Positions 19,217 to 27,207 of a stretch of 64,000 nt of DNA are shown here, piece after piece. A model generated the notes under the pieces. It made no database searches. It was given only the letters and a program-made list of their open reading frames with translations, and was not told the DNA's origin. The DNA lies in contig NZ_FZNV01000002.1 of assembly GCF_900188415.1 (NCBI RefSeq), positions 725,339-789,338 on the forward strand, written 5' to 3'. Both the position numbers and the translations under genes were made by a program. This stretch comes from Maribacter sedimenticola. GTDB lineage: Bacteria > Bacteroidota > Bacteroidia > Flavobacteriales > Flavobacteriaceae. Position 1 is the stretch's first letter. Each line of letters starts with the position of its first letter.

Positions 19217-19972
19217 ATGTCGTATTTTGGAAAAAACATTCGGAAGATTAGAAGTTTAAAAAGTTTGAGTCAACAGGCATTCGCCGAGCTTTTCGACTTA
19301 AAGAGAGGTACCTTAGGCGCATACGAAGAAGGTAGAAGTGAGCCTAAATTGGAAACACTGATAAAAATTGCTAATTATTTTAGCATACCTATAGATGATT
19401 TATTAACATCAGAGTTAACCGTTAATAATTTATTGAAGTTTAAAGGTAATCTTACCATAGAGCAAAATATTGGTGAGCAAGAATATTTTACTAAAGTACC
19501 CTGTATAACTACTTTAAATTTAAATGATTATGTAAAATATGCCGATAAAGAATCTTTTGTTCAAGAATTACCCTATTTAACCCTACCAATTAATTTAGAT
19601 AAAAAATTTAGGGCTTTTACAGTTCAAAATTTGGAAATGAGTAAAAATGACTTGGGTATGTTTCCCAAGGATATAGTAATTGGTGAACTTACACCCTTAG
19701 AAGTGCATTCCAAACTAAATAATGGTACATTAGTTTTTATTGTAACGCAAGATGATATTATTTTAAGACGATTATTTATTAGTAGTGGATCAATAGTACT
19801 AAGGGCGGATCATAAGAATGTTGAAGATATCGTACTTACATTAAAAGATATAAAGGAGATATGGCGTGTTAGGTATGTGTTTTATCATAGAATTCCAGAA
19901 ACAAACTTTAGTCTTGAGGAGAAATTGGAACAACTGGAAAAGGATTTTGATATATTGAAAAATAATAAATAA
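19217..19972 (+). CDS. XRE-family regulator with S24-like (LexA/CI-type) C-terminal domain lacking catalytic residues
   Basis: 251 residues. Residues about 5-65 are an XRE helix-turn-helix (IRKIRSLKSLSQQAFAELF, then GAYEEGRSEPKLETLIKIA). Residues about 115-225 follow the LexA/CI peptidase S24 layout (FRAFTVQNLEM, then GTLVFIV...IILRRLF...IVLRADH). The position of the GDSM serine motif reads NLEM and the lysine of TLKRL-type motifs is Arg, so self-cleavage is unlikely. A short coiled-coil tail ends the protein. It is divergent from the psp/flotillin operon and shares its promoter region, so it probably represses that operon and itself, with an unknown signal. Confidence 0.85.
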   Translation: MSYFGKNIRKIRSLKSLSQQAFAELFDLKRGTLGAYEEGRSEPKLETLIKIANYFSIPIDDLLTSELTVNNLLKFKGNLTIEQNIGEQEYFTKVPCITTLNLNDYVKYADKESFVQELPYLTLPINLDKKFRAFTVQNLEMSKNDLGMFPKDIVIGELTPLEVHSKLNNGTLVFIVTQDDIILRRLFISSGSIVLRADHKNVEDIVLTLKDIKEIWRVRYVFYHRIPETNFSLEEKLEQLEKDFDILKNNK

Positions 19973-19973
19973 T

Positions 19974-20008
19974 AAAAAAGCCCTACACATCATTGTGAGG
20001 GCTTTTTC
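19974..20008. terminator. Bidirectional rho-independent terminator
   Basis: AAAAAAGCCCT and AGGGCTTTTT pair around a loop of about 13 bases. It lies between two convergent genes, the XRE regulator and the cold-shock gene, and has A- and T-tracts on both sides, so it can end transcription from both strands. Confidence 0.8.
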
Positions 20009-20030
20009 TTAAACTAGAATGTATATATGT

Positions 20031-20222
20031 TTAGATAACTTTTACGTTCACTGCGTTTAATCCTTTGTTTCCTTCTTGAAGATCAAATTCAACTTCATCG
20101 CCTTCACGAATTTCGTCTACTAATCCAGAAATGTGTACAAAGTGGTCTTTTTCAACTCCTTCTTCAGTGATAAAACCGAATCCTTTTGTGTCGTTGAAAA
20201 ATTTTACTGTTCCTTTACTCAT
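20031..20222 (-). CDS. cspA: Cold-shock protein, CspA family
   Basis: 63 residues, the normal length for a single cold-shock domain. RNP1 reads KGFGFITEE and RNP2 DHFVHISGL, with the aromatic residues that stack on single-stranded nucleic acid present. Such proteins melt RNA structure and are often abundant at all temperatures in Bacteroidota. On the minus strand a CATCTTTG element (20266-20259) about 36 bases upstream is a near match to the flavobacterial -7 box. It is monocistronic and ends at the shared terminator. Confidence 0.95.
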   Translation of the reverse strand: MSKGTVKFFNDTKGFGFITEEGVEKDHFVHISGLVDEIREGDEVEFDLQEGNKGLNAVNVKVI

Positions 20223-20502
20223 TGTAATGTATTTTAATTTTTAATACTTATTGTTGCGCAAAGATGACGCCAATAGTTGACATAGGACTCCTTATTTACA
20301 TTTATATGCATTAATTGTGATTTATTTATGAGTTTATATCTCTAAAACATTGAAATTGAGATAAATTCATTGTTTCTACTTTCATTTTTTGGAAACATTC
20401 TTCCAAATCCATAAAATTCTCACACCTATTTAATACAGTTCCTCAATTATAGTAGTGTATTTTATAATACTTTAGTAGCAACAACTAAATCACTTTAACA
20501 AC

Positions 20503-21345
20503 ATGACAAATTCTTTAGCGACAGTACGTACGCTGTATTTTCTTTTCTGCGCCATCCTCGTTAACTGCAACGTAATGGCGCAACAACAAAATTTTAATAT
20601 GTCCAAAGATTTACTTTTGGTCCAAATGGATTGTAAGACGGATATAGATGACTTGCATACCGCAGCTGGTTTAGCGACCTTGGTGAATCATGTTAAATAT
20701 GCAGAATTAAATTATTTGCCAATTGTAGGTACATATGGTATACAGGAAGGATTATATGTTCCTCCAAACGAATTGATGCAACTAGCCTTTGGAAAAAATT
20801 GGTTGGATGCCCATAAAAATTGGAAAAAATCGGTTAAAAAAGTCGTCAATGAAGTTCATAAAATAATTGCCAAAGGGGGTGATGTATGGGTGGCAGAAGC
20901 TGGCCAATCAGACTTTACCGCAGACTGGGTTCAATTACTTATGGAAAAAAATCCTGATATTGAAATTAGTAATAGGATTCATGTGGTACAGCATAGTGAT
21001 TGGAACGAGTCCGCTACAGACCCCGATAAATTGGCCTATGTTCAAAAAACTACCGATTATCATAAGATTGCAGATGGTAATGCCGAAGGTAACGGTACAC
21101 CTGGACTTAAATCTGAAGGTGAAATTGATTGGCAGTCCTATATTAATGATACCCATTTAATCGATATTTGGAATACTTCTATACGATTGGGCAATCAATA
21201 CAATGGAAAAGATGGAAGATATTTGAACGAAAGCGTCGCTGATGGTGGTTTGGATTTCTCCGATTTGTCAGAAGTGTGCTATATACTTGGTGAAATGAAA
21301 ATTGTAAATACAGTTGATTTCTTTGAAGATTTCAAGGTTAAATAA
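20503..21345 (+). CDS. Secreted nucleoside-hydrolase-like protein
   Basis: 280 residues with a signal peptide (hydrophobic 9-24, ending at NVMAQ). The line LLVQMDCKTDIDDLHTAAGL resembles the Asp cluster (DTDxGxDD) with which inosine/uridine-preferring nucleoside hydrolases bind calcium, and GGDVWVAEAGQSDF matches the later strand region. It also resembles DUF1593-type proteins of the same fold. The substrate is unknown; it could act on nucleosides or on a glycoside in the periplasm. It is a single gene, convergent with the aminotransferase gene 5 bases away. Confidence 0.6.
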   Translation: MTNSLATVRTLYFLFCAILVNCNVMAQQQNFNMSKDLLLVQMDCKTDIDDLHTAAGLATLVNHVKYAELNYLPIVGTYGIQEGLYVPPNELMQLAFGKNWLDAHKNWKKSVKKVVNEVHKIIAKGGDVWVAEAGQSDFTADWVQLLMEKNPDIEISNRIHVVQHSDWNESATDPDKLAYVQKTTDYHKIADGNAEGNGTPGLKSEGEIDWQSYINDTHLIDIWNTSIRLGNQYNGKDGRYLNESVADGGLDFSDLSEVCYILGEMKIVNTVDFFEDFKVK

Positions 21346-21350
21346 CTACT

Positions 21351-22190
21351 TTATTTAAGATTAAAAAAGGCCTCTTGCAATTTTTTTGTAATGGGGCCTT
21401 TTTCATTTCCCATATACAAGCAATGATTGTCTATTTGACTAATGGCCGCAATTTGCGTGCTCGTGCCCGTTAAAAATGCCTCATCCAATAAAGCAAGTTC
21501 CTTTAATGGATATGGAATTTCTTTTAGCGCTATTCCAAGGGATATACATAAATCTTTAACGATTGCTCCGGTAATGCCGTTCAATATGTATTCATTTGCC
21601 GGATGTGTATACACTACTTGATCCCTGACAAAAAATACATTACAATGGGATGCTTCGGTAAAAAGACCATTACGGTACAGTAAGGTTTCAAAGCTACCAT
21701 GTTGCATAGCTTCTTCGTTCAACATGACATTACCCAAAAGCGAGGTCATCTTTATATCGCATCTAGACCACCTAAAATCTTCCCTGGTAATAACTTTGGT
21801 ATTTGCCTGATTGATAGCGGGCAATATTTTAGGCAATGCATACATCATCACCGTTGGGTGTATATCTGCAGGATATGAATGTTGTCTTGGAGCAACCCCC
21901 CTGGTTATTTGCATATAAAGTAAACAGTCCTTATCCGTTAAAGAGGTTACCTTGAGTAGCTTAGGTATTTCTGTTGTCAGTGACTCTACATCAAAATTGA
22001 TGTTAATTTTATCCAGTCCTTCCTGCAATCGGTCCAAATGTTTCCGGCCATAAAAAAAAGAACCATTGATCTGTACCATGACCTCATAAATTCCATCGCC
22101 AAAAATAAATCCGCGGTCAAATACCGATATAGTGGCCTCTTGCGCATTTACTATCTTACCGTTTATATATACTTTTTCAGGGTACGACAT
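21351..22190 (-). CDS. dat: D-amino-acid transaminase (class IV aminotransferase)
   Basis: 279 residues, the usual length. RGFIFGDGIYEV (about 25-36) is the class IV signature start. RCDIKMTSLLGNV (about 138-150) contains the Lys that binds pyridoxal phosphate, in the context typical of D-alanine transaminase, and LFTEASHCNVF carries the conserved Glu that contacts the cofactor. LTGTSTQIAAI matches the phosphate-binding loop. It probably interconverts D-alanine and D-glutamate for peptidoglycan. A branched-chain substrate cannot be excluded. The sugar isomerase gene ends 3 bases upstream, suggesting co-transcription. Confidence 0.85.
   Translation of the reverse strand: MSYPEKVYINGKIVNAQEATISVFDRGFIFGDGIYEVMVQINGSFFYGRKHLDRLQEGLDKININFDVESLTTEIPKLLKVTSLTDKDCLLYMQITRGVAPRQHSYPADIHPTVMMYALPKILPAINQANTKVITREDFRWSRCDIKMTSLLGNVMLNEEAMQHGSFETLLYRNGLFTEASHCNVFFVRDQVVYTHPANEYILNGITGAIVKDLCISLGIALKEIPYPLKELALLDEAFLTGTSTQIAAISQIDNHCLYMGNEKGPITKKLQEAFFNLK
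21363..21403 (+). terminator. Terminator of the nucleoside-hydrolase-like gene, inside the 3' end of the convergent gene
   Basis: AAAAAAGGCC pairs with GGCCTTTTT across an 18-22 base loop. It starts 18 bases after the plus-strand stop and overlaps the last codons of the minus-strand aminotransferase gene, an economical convergent arrangement. Confidence 0.5.
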
Positions 22191-22193
22191 AAG

Positions 22194-23093
22194 TTATAAA
22201 TAACGTTGAAGATGTTTTTTAAAATACTGGGCACTATCCGTTATGCTTTGCATGGAATTCTTTGCAAAATTACCGCCTTGTTCTAAATAATAATACTGTA
22301 AATCCTCTTTATTGATATTGGCCAAGATTTGTTTATAGTCAATTGATCCATTTCCCATTTCAGAATAATCCCGCGTAATCTTATCCATATCCTTAATATG
22401 CCACATAACATATCGTTTCGGATTTTCCCTTATTAAATCATGAATGCTTTTGATGGAAGAATGCTCAACCCAATACATGTCCATTTGTAATTTCACCAAA
22501 TTAGGGTCGGTTTCCGCTAAGATTATAGCATACCCTTGTTCGCCGTTATGATCGGTAAATTCAAAATCATGATTATGGTAGGCAAACTGCAGTCCGGCAT
22601 TGTTGACCTGCTCCCCTATTTTATTTAATTTATCGGTCAATATTTTAAAATGTTCTATGGTTCGGTATTCAGGTGCCAACCATGGCCAGGTTATATATGT
22701 GCTTTGTAAGGTTTTTGCACCTTTTATGCATTGGTCCACATAACGCATAAGTACATCTTCCGGTTCATTGAATAGATTAGAAAAGTTATAGTGGCCGCTA
22801 GATATCGTAAACTCCAGGTCATCTAATTGTCTTTTAAATTCTTTGGAAGGTATACCATAATAGCTATCATTTTCCCCATCATAACCATATATTTCCCCAT
22901 CCTCATATCCCAGCCCTCTTGCATAAGTTATGCTACCAATAGGATCGTTTGCCATAGCATCACGAATAGTAAATAATTGCAATCCCATTTTATATTTATA
23001 ATCCAATGGCAATACCGATAGCGGTAACATGGAACTTACGGACAATACACCTGTTTTTTTCAAAAAGGTCCTGCGAGAATTGGGATTATTCAT
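22194..23093 (-). CDS. Tat-exported sugar phosphate isomerase/epimerase-like TIM barrel protein
   Basis: 299 residues. The N-terminus NSRRTFLKKTG followed by a hydrophobic run is a twin-arginine signal. The mature part is an AP-endonuclease-2/xylose-isomerase-like TIM barrel: LQLFTIRDAM, FAYHNHDFEF and MQMDMYWVEHSS-type strands with His, Glu and Asp metal ligands, ending ILANINKEDLQYYYLEQGG. Flavobacteria have many such secreted proteins in sugar metabolism; the substrate is unknown. It is 3 bases upstream of the transaminase gene and follows a terminator-like hairpin at 23169-23195. Confidence 0.85.
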   Translation of the reverse strand: MNNPNSRRTFLKKTGVLSVSSMLPLSVLPLDYKYKMGLQLFTIRDAMANDPIGSITYARGLGYEDGEIYGYDGENDSYYGIPSKEFKRQLDDLEFTISSGHYNFSNLFNEPEDVLMRYVDQCIKGAKTLQSTYITWPWLAPEYRTIEHFKILTDKLNKIGEQVNNAGLQFAYHNHDFEFTDHNGEQGYAIILAETDPNLVKLQMDMYWVEHSSIKSIHDLIRENPKRYVMWHIKDMDKITRDYSEMGNGSIDYKQILANINKEDLQYYYLEQGGNFAKNSMQSITDSAQYFKKHLQRYL

Positions 23094-23168
23094 ACGAATA
23101 GATTTAAAGCTGTACTTGTGATTAATAAATATAAACCATAGTCATTAAAATTAATATGATACGCATAA

Positions 23169-23195
23169 AAAAAGCGACCATATTGATCGCTTTTT
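23169..23195 (-). terminator. Terminator after the PQQ-type dehydrogenase gene
   Basis: AAAAAGCGACCA and TGATCGCTTTTT pair with one mismatch around a 3-base loop. It starts 22 bases beyond the minus-strand stop at 23217, with a T-run on the exiting strand. Confidence 0.7.
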
Positions 23196-23216
23196 GTATT
23201 TACTTCAACATTTCGT

Positions 23217-24404
23217 TTACTTTTGTGCTAGCGCAGTTTCGCTATAGGTGACTCGGTAAATGGCATCTCCAAAATCATCAGAAATCAACATGGAGCCATC
23301 CTTTAACATCAACATATCTACTGGTCTTCCAGATGCTTTTTGCTCTACTTCATCTAACCAGCCATCTATAAATACTTCGTTGCCTATAACCTCCCCTTCT
23401 TCTATATCTACCATCATTATCCTATATCCTACTTTTTTGCTTCTGTTCCAAGAACCGTGCTCTGCAATAAATGCCCTGCCCTTATATTCTTGGGGAAACA
23501 TGGTGCCGGTATAAAATTTGATACCTAAGGGAGCCACATGAGCCCCAAGTTGAAGTGCCGGCGAAACAAAATCCGAACACGGACGTTCATCACCAAATTC
23601 CGGATCTTTTACAATACCACCATGACAAAACGGATACCCAAAATGCTGACCAGCTTCGGTCACCTTGTTCAGTTCACAAGGAGGTATGTCATCACCGAGC
23701 ATATCCCTGCCATTATCCGTAAACCACATTTCCTTAGTTTCTGGGTGCCAAGTAAAACCAACGGAGTTTCTAACGCCACGGGCATAAATTTCACGATTGC
23801 TACCATCAGGGTCCATTCTGGAAATGGTCGCAAAACGTTCATCTTCATTGGTACGGTTGCAAATGTTACAAGGTGCACCTACCGGCACGTATAATTTATC
23901 ATCCGGTCCAAAAGCAATATATTTCCAACCATGATGAAATTCAGTTGGGAAATCATCATATACCAATTCTTTTTCCACAGATTTGCCCAATTGGTCTTCT
24001 ATACTGGGATATTTCCAAAGACTACCTACTTGCGCAACATACAGATCCCCATTTCTAATGGCTATACCGTTTGGAACTTCCATGGTATCCAGTATAATAA
24101 CATTGTCCGCTTTAAAGTCGCCATCATTATCCTGTATGGCATACACCGTGTTTTCATTCCTAGTGCCAACAAAAAGGGTACCGTTATCACCCATAGCCAT
24201 TGAGCGCGCACCATCTATTCCTCTAGCATACACTTCTATATTAAATCCTTCTGGTAGGTTTAACTCTAGCAAAGCTAAATCTGTACTGTCCATTACTACT
24301 TCATTGGCTACCTCTGTAGCCTCTTTCTGTTTTTTGTCCTTGCAGGATGAAATTGCAATGATCAAAATGGCCAGCGATATAATGTTATAAATTTTAGTTG
24401 TCAT
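23217..24404 (-). CDS. PQQ-dependent sugar (sorbosone-type) dehydrogenase lipoprotein
   Basis: 395 residues from ATG at 24404. The frame is open to 24473, but the 24404 start gives a clean lipoprotein signal (IISLAILIIAISSC), so it is preferred. The body is a six-bladed propeller of the glucose/sorbosone dehydrogenase family: LPEGFNIEVYARGIDGARSM, NGIAIRNGDLYVAQ, YARGVRNSVGFTWHP, MWFTDNGRDMLGDDIPPCELN and ISDDFGDAIYRV. These enzymes oxidise aldoses or sorbosone with PQQ in the periplasm. PQQ synthesis genes are not in the window. It stands alone. Confidence 0.88.
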   Translation of the reverse strand: MTTKIYNIISLAILIIAISSCKDKKQKEATEVANEVVMDSTDLALLELNLPEGFNIEVYARGIDGARSMAMGDNGTLFVGTRNENTVYAIQDNDGDFKADNVIILDTMEVPNGIAIRNGDLYVAQVGSLWKYPSIEDQLGKSVEKELVYDDFPTEFHHGWKYIAFGPDDKLYVPVGAPCNICNRTNEDERFATISRMDPDGSNREIYARGVRNSVGFTWHPETKEMWFTDNGRDMLGDDIPPCELNKVTEAGQHFGYPFCHGGIVKDPEFGDERPCSDFVSPALQLGAHVAPLGIKFYTGTMFPQEYKGRAFIAEHGSWNRSKKVGYRIMMVDIEEGEVIGNEVFIDGWLDEVEQKASGRPVDMLMLKDGSMLISDDFGDAIYRVTYSETALAQK

Positions 24405-24508
24405 AAGGGTTCGTTTTTGTTTATACGAAGATACATAACCATAGGTTGTTTTAAAACAAGGCACTCTAGTCAATTAAAAGCTGTTTTGAGAAAATGATAA
24501 ACGAATAT

Positions 24509-24542
24509 AAAAAAAGCTAAGTTCCGTCAAGAAATTAGCCTT
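24509..24542 (-). terminator. Weak terminator after the NAD(P)-binding protein gene
   Basis: On the minus strand GGCTAA pairs with TTAGC about 14 bases later, followed by seven T residues. It lies 27 bases beyond the stop at 24569. The stem is short. Confidence 0.45.
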
Positions 24543-24568
24543 AATTGTAAACTAATCAATAAATAGGT

Positions 24569-25204
24569 TTATTGAGCGGAAACAGCATCCAGTGCCTTAC
24601 CGATAAGGGTTTCCCCATTGATAATTTCAAAAGTTTCGTTCTTGGCAGAATCATCATGTAAAGAGCGCACCAAAGTTTGGGCAACATCATCCCTGGTAAT
24701 AGAACCTTTTTCCCCAAGCTTGGACTGTAATTTGATTTTTCCTGTACCCTTATCATTTGTTAAGGATCCTGGTCTTACTATGGCATGTACAAGTTCTGTA
24801 GATTTTAAATATTCGTCCGCATTATGTTTAGCTTTTAAATACTCCTGTAAATCTTCCGCTTCTTCTGGACTGTCTGCCCCCATTGAGCTGAGCATTACAA
24901 ATTTTTTGATATTTGCTTTTTTAGCCTCATCGATCAATCTCTTTGCACCTTCTTGATCTACTTCCACTACTTTTTTTCCACCTGACCCAGCAGCGAATAT
25001 GACCTTATCAATATCCTTGACCGCATGTGAAATATCCTTTTCCAAATCACCTAATACGGTCTTAATATTTTCTTTTTTAAATTGGTCTTGTTGTTCTTCT
25101 TTTCTAACCATGGCCACTGGAACAAAATACTGTGAAGCTTTTAAAAGGTTTACAATTTTTTTTCCCGTAGTACCATTGGCACCGGCAACTAATACATTTT
25201 CCAT
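24569..25204 (-). CDS. NAD(P)-binding oxidoreductase, atypical SDR (YwnB/NmrA-like)
   Basis: 211 residues. It begins with a Rossmann nucleotide-binding loop, VLVAGANGTTGKKIVNLL, and continues with KVIFAAGSGGKK, a strand FVMLSSMGAD (the usual SDR serine region) and HAIVRPGSLTND, the pattern of SDR_a5-type NAD(P)-binding proteins. The YxxxK catalytic pair is not obvious, which is normal for this subfamily. It may be a stress-related reductase or a redox sensor. Single gene with a weak terminator. Confidence 0.82.
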   Translation of the reverse strand: MENVLVAGANGTTGKKIVNLLKASQYFVPVAMVRKEEQQDQFKKENIKTVLGDLEKDISHAVKDIDKVIFAAGSGGKKVVEVDQEGAKRLIDEAKKANIKKFVMLSSMGADSPEEAEDLQEYLKAKHNADEYLKSTELVHAIVRPGSLTNDKGTGKIKLQSKLGEKGSITRDDVAQTLVRSLHDDSAKNETFEIINGETLIGKALDAVSAQ

Positions 25205-25307
25205 TTTCCTATTGTTTTTTATGCAAGTTCATGATTGTCATTGGTATTGATCAATGCAAATACCTATTTAATTGACCTGAATCATATAGGGACTATAGTG
25301 GATAAAA

Positions 25308-25329
25308 AAGGCGGCCATATGGCCGCCTT
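25308..25329 (-). terminator. Terminator after the OsmC gene
   Basis: AAGGCGGCCATATGGCCGCCTT is a perfect 22-base palindrome, followed on the minus strand by a T-run. It starts 20 bases beyond the OsmC stop. Confidence 0.85.
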
Positions 25330-25348
25330 ATAAAATCTATTTTAAAAT

Positions 25349-25765
25349 TTAAGATAAACTGGCATTAAGAACTACTTCGGCCTTTAGTAATTTGGAAACA
25401 GGACATACTTCTTTGGCCTTATGGGCAATTTTCTTGAATTCTTCTTCCTTAATTTCCGGTACGTCACCTACTAGGTCCAAAGTTACTTTCACGATCTCGC
25501 CATCCTTGAACGCTACTTTTGCCGCTACGTCCAGTGTAGTTGGCGTAAAGCCTTCTTCACCCAATAAAAAACTCAATTGCATGGAGAAGCAACCTGCATG
25601 GGCCGCTCCAATAAGTTCTTCGGGGTTTGTGCCCTTTTCATCTTCAAATCTTGTATTAAAGGCATAAGGGGTATTGTCTAAAACGGTACTTTCAGTGGAC
25701 AACGTTCCTTTGCCCTCTTTACCACTACCTTTCCATTGTGCCTTTGCATTTCTTGTAAAATTCAT
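25349..25765 (-). CDS. osmC: OsmC-family peroxiredoxin
   Basis: 138 residues, normal for OsmC. The two redox cysteines are visible in HAGCFSMQLSFLL (about residue 58) and KEVCPVSKLLKA (about 122), the peroxidatic and resolving residues of OsmC/Ohr enzymes that reduce organic hydroperoxides. The N-terminal line KAQWKGSGKEGKGTLSTES is characteristic of OsmC rather than Ohr. The Old Yellow Enzyme gene lies about 50 bases upstream on the same strand, so an oxidative-stress pair is plausible. Confidence 0.93.
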   Translation of the reverse strand: MNFTRNAKAQWKGSGKEGKGTLSTESTVLDNTPYAFNTRFEDEKGTNPEELIGAAHAGCFSMQLSFLLGEEGFTPTTLDVAAKVAFKDGEIVKVTLDLVGDVPEIKEEEFKKIAHKAKEVCPVSKLLKAEVVLNASLS

Positions 25766-25816
25766 TTTCTTATATTTTAATTAATAATGTTAAGTGCTAT
25801 TCCCCAATACTATGTA

Positions 25817-26935
25817 TCAGGCAATTTGCGCTTTTTCTTGATATGTGGGATAATCCAAGTACCCTTCTTTTCCAGGTGTGTAAAAGGTATCCTCGTCCCA
25901 TTTAGATAATTCATGTCCGTTTTTAAAACGTTGCACCAAATCCGGATTTGAAATATAAAGTTTACCGTAGGCCACCAAATCTGCATTGCCCTCTTCAATT
26001 ACCTTATTGCCGCTTTTTTGATCAAATCCTGCATTTATCATTAGAGTACCATTATACAATGGTCTAAAGTGTTTTGCAATATGCTGCACAGCATAAGGTA
26101 TATCGGAAACATCGGTGAATGGTTCTGACAAATGAATATAGGCCAAATTGTAGTCGTTCAATTTTTTAATGATATATTCAAAAGTGGGAATGGTCTCTTC
26201 GTCCATAGTCATACCAAATAAACCATTTAGAGAGGGATTAAAGCGCGCGCCTATCTTTTCTTGTGGTATTACCTCTTGAACGGCATCAAGCACTTCAAAG
26301 AAAAAACGCGCTCTGTTTTCAATAGAACCACCGTACTCATCTGTCCTTGTATTTGACGTAGCGTTAAAAAATTGATGAAACAGATACCCATTTGAGGAAT
26401 GGATTTCTACGCCGTCAAATCCGGCCTCTACCGCATTTTTTGCCGCATTGACAAAATCTGTTACGGTTGCCTTGATTTCTTCCTTGCTCATTGCCTTAGG
26501 GGTAACGGTATCCTTGAAACCCTCTGCGGTAAACGATTTTGCATTAGGGTTGATGGCTGATGGTGCCAAAGGTTGATCACCATTATGAAAATCTGGATGA
26601 GACATTCTGCCAACATGCCAAAGCTGTATAAAAATGGTACCGCCTGCATCATGTACCGATTCGGTAACTTTTTTCCACCCTTCTACCTGGGCCTTGGAAT
26701 GTATTCCAGCAGTGTTTACATAACCTACTGCAGCTTTGGAAACTTGGGAACCTTCAGTAATGATAAGTCCCGCAGAAGCCCTTTGCGTATAATAAGGTAC
26801 GTGTAAATCCTCCGTAGGGGCATTCTCGTCATTAGCCGCCCTACTCCTGGTCATGGGTGCCATAACGACCCTATTTTTAAGTTGTATGTTTTTATGATAT
26901 GGTGTTAATAATATTTCTGTATTCATAGCTATCAT
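25817..26935 (-). CDS. nemA: Old Yellow Enzyme family alkene reductase (NemA-like)
   Basis: 372 residues. TPYHKNIQLKNRVVMAPMTRSRA is the FMN-binding N-terminus of the family. IQLWHVGRMSHPDF, DGVEIHSSNGYLFHQFFN (the catalytic His/Asn pair) and TDEYGGSIENRARFFFEV follow, and the C-terminal phosphate-binding region reads GNADLVAYGKLYISNPDLV. These NAD(P)H-dependent flavoenzymes reduce activated alkenes, quinones and nitro compounds. The start could also be the Met four codons later (26926), which begins the conserved part. The OsmC gene lies downstream. Confidence 0.93.
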   Translation of the reverse strand: MIAMNTEILLTPYHKNIQLKNRVVMAPMTRSRAANDENAPTEDLHVPYYTQRASAGLIITEGSQVSKAAVGYVNTAGIHSKAQVEGWKKVTESVHDAGGTIFIQLWHVGRMSHPDFHNGDQPLAPSAINPNAKSFTAEGFKDTVTPKAMSKEEIKATVTDFVNAAKNAVEAGFDGVEIHSSNGYLFHQFFNATSNTRTDEYGGSIENRARFFFEVLDAVQEVIPQEKIGARFNPSLNGLFGMTMDEETIPTFEYIIKKLNDYNLAYIHLSEPFTDVSDIPYAVQHIAKHFRPLYNGTLMINAGFDQKSGNKVIEEGNADLVAYGKLYISNPDLVQRFKNGHELSKWDEDTFYTPGKEGYLDYPTYQEKAQIA

Positions 26936-27126
26936 TTGTTATCTAAGAGTTCACAAAAGTCTAACATTATCGGCATGATTATTAACTCGTCTCAATAAAA
27001 ACTTATCATATATGAAAAATGGACACTGCAAATCTTTACTAGGTTTTACCATAAATGAATGCTATTGAATGCGAAATAAGGGTGGAAAAAATAATAGCTG
27101 AGGATATTAAACTTAGGTTTCTACTA

Positions 27127-27134
27127 TAAATTTG
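27127..27134 (+). promoter_or_regulatory. Candidate -7 box for the TonB receptor gene
   Basis: TAAATTTG fits the Bacteroidota TAnnTTTG element and lies about 73 bases before the ATG at 27208. The -33 element is weak. The rest of the 272-base gap (26936-27207) shows no gene. Confidence 0.4.
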
Positions 27135-27207
27135 CAGATTTACAAAACCATATTATTTTTTTGTCGTAGGTACGTTAAAGACATTCTTTAACCTAAAAAA
27201 TATAAAA

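Noticed and set aside
23669-23878. Open frames on both strands inside the sugar dehydrogenase gene, and similar ones inside most large genes
   Set aside because: They overlap strongly supported genes, lack recognisable domains and follow the third-codon pattern of the real frame, so they are shadows.
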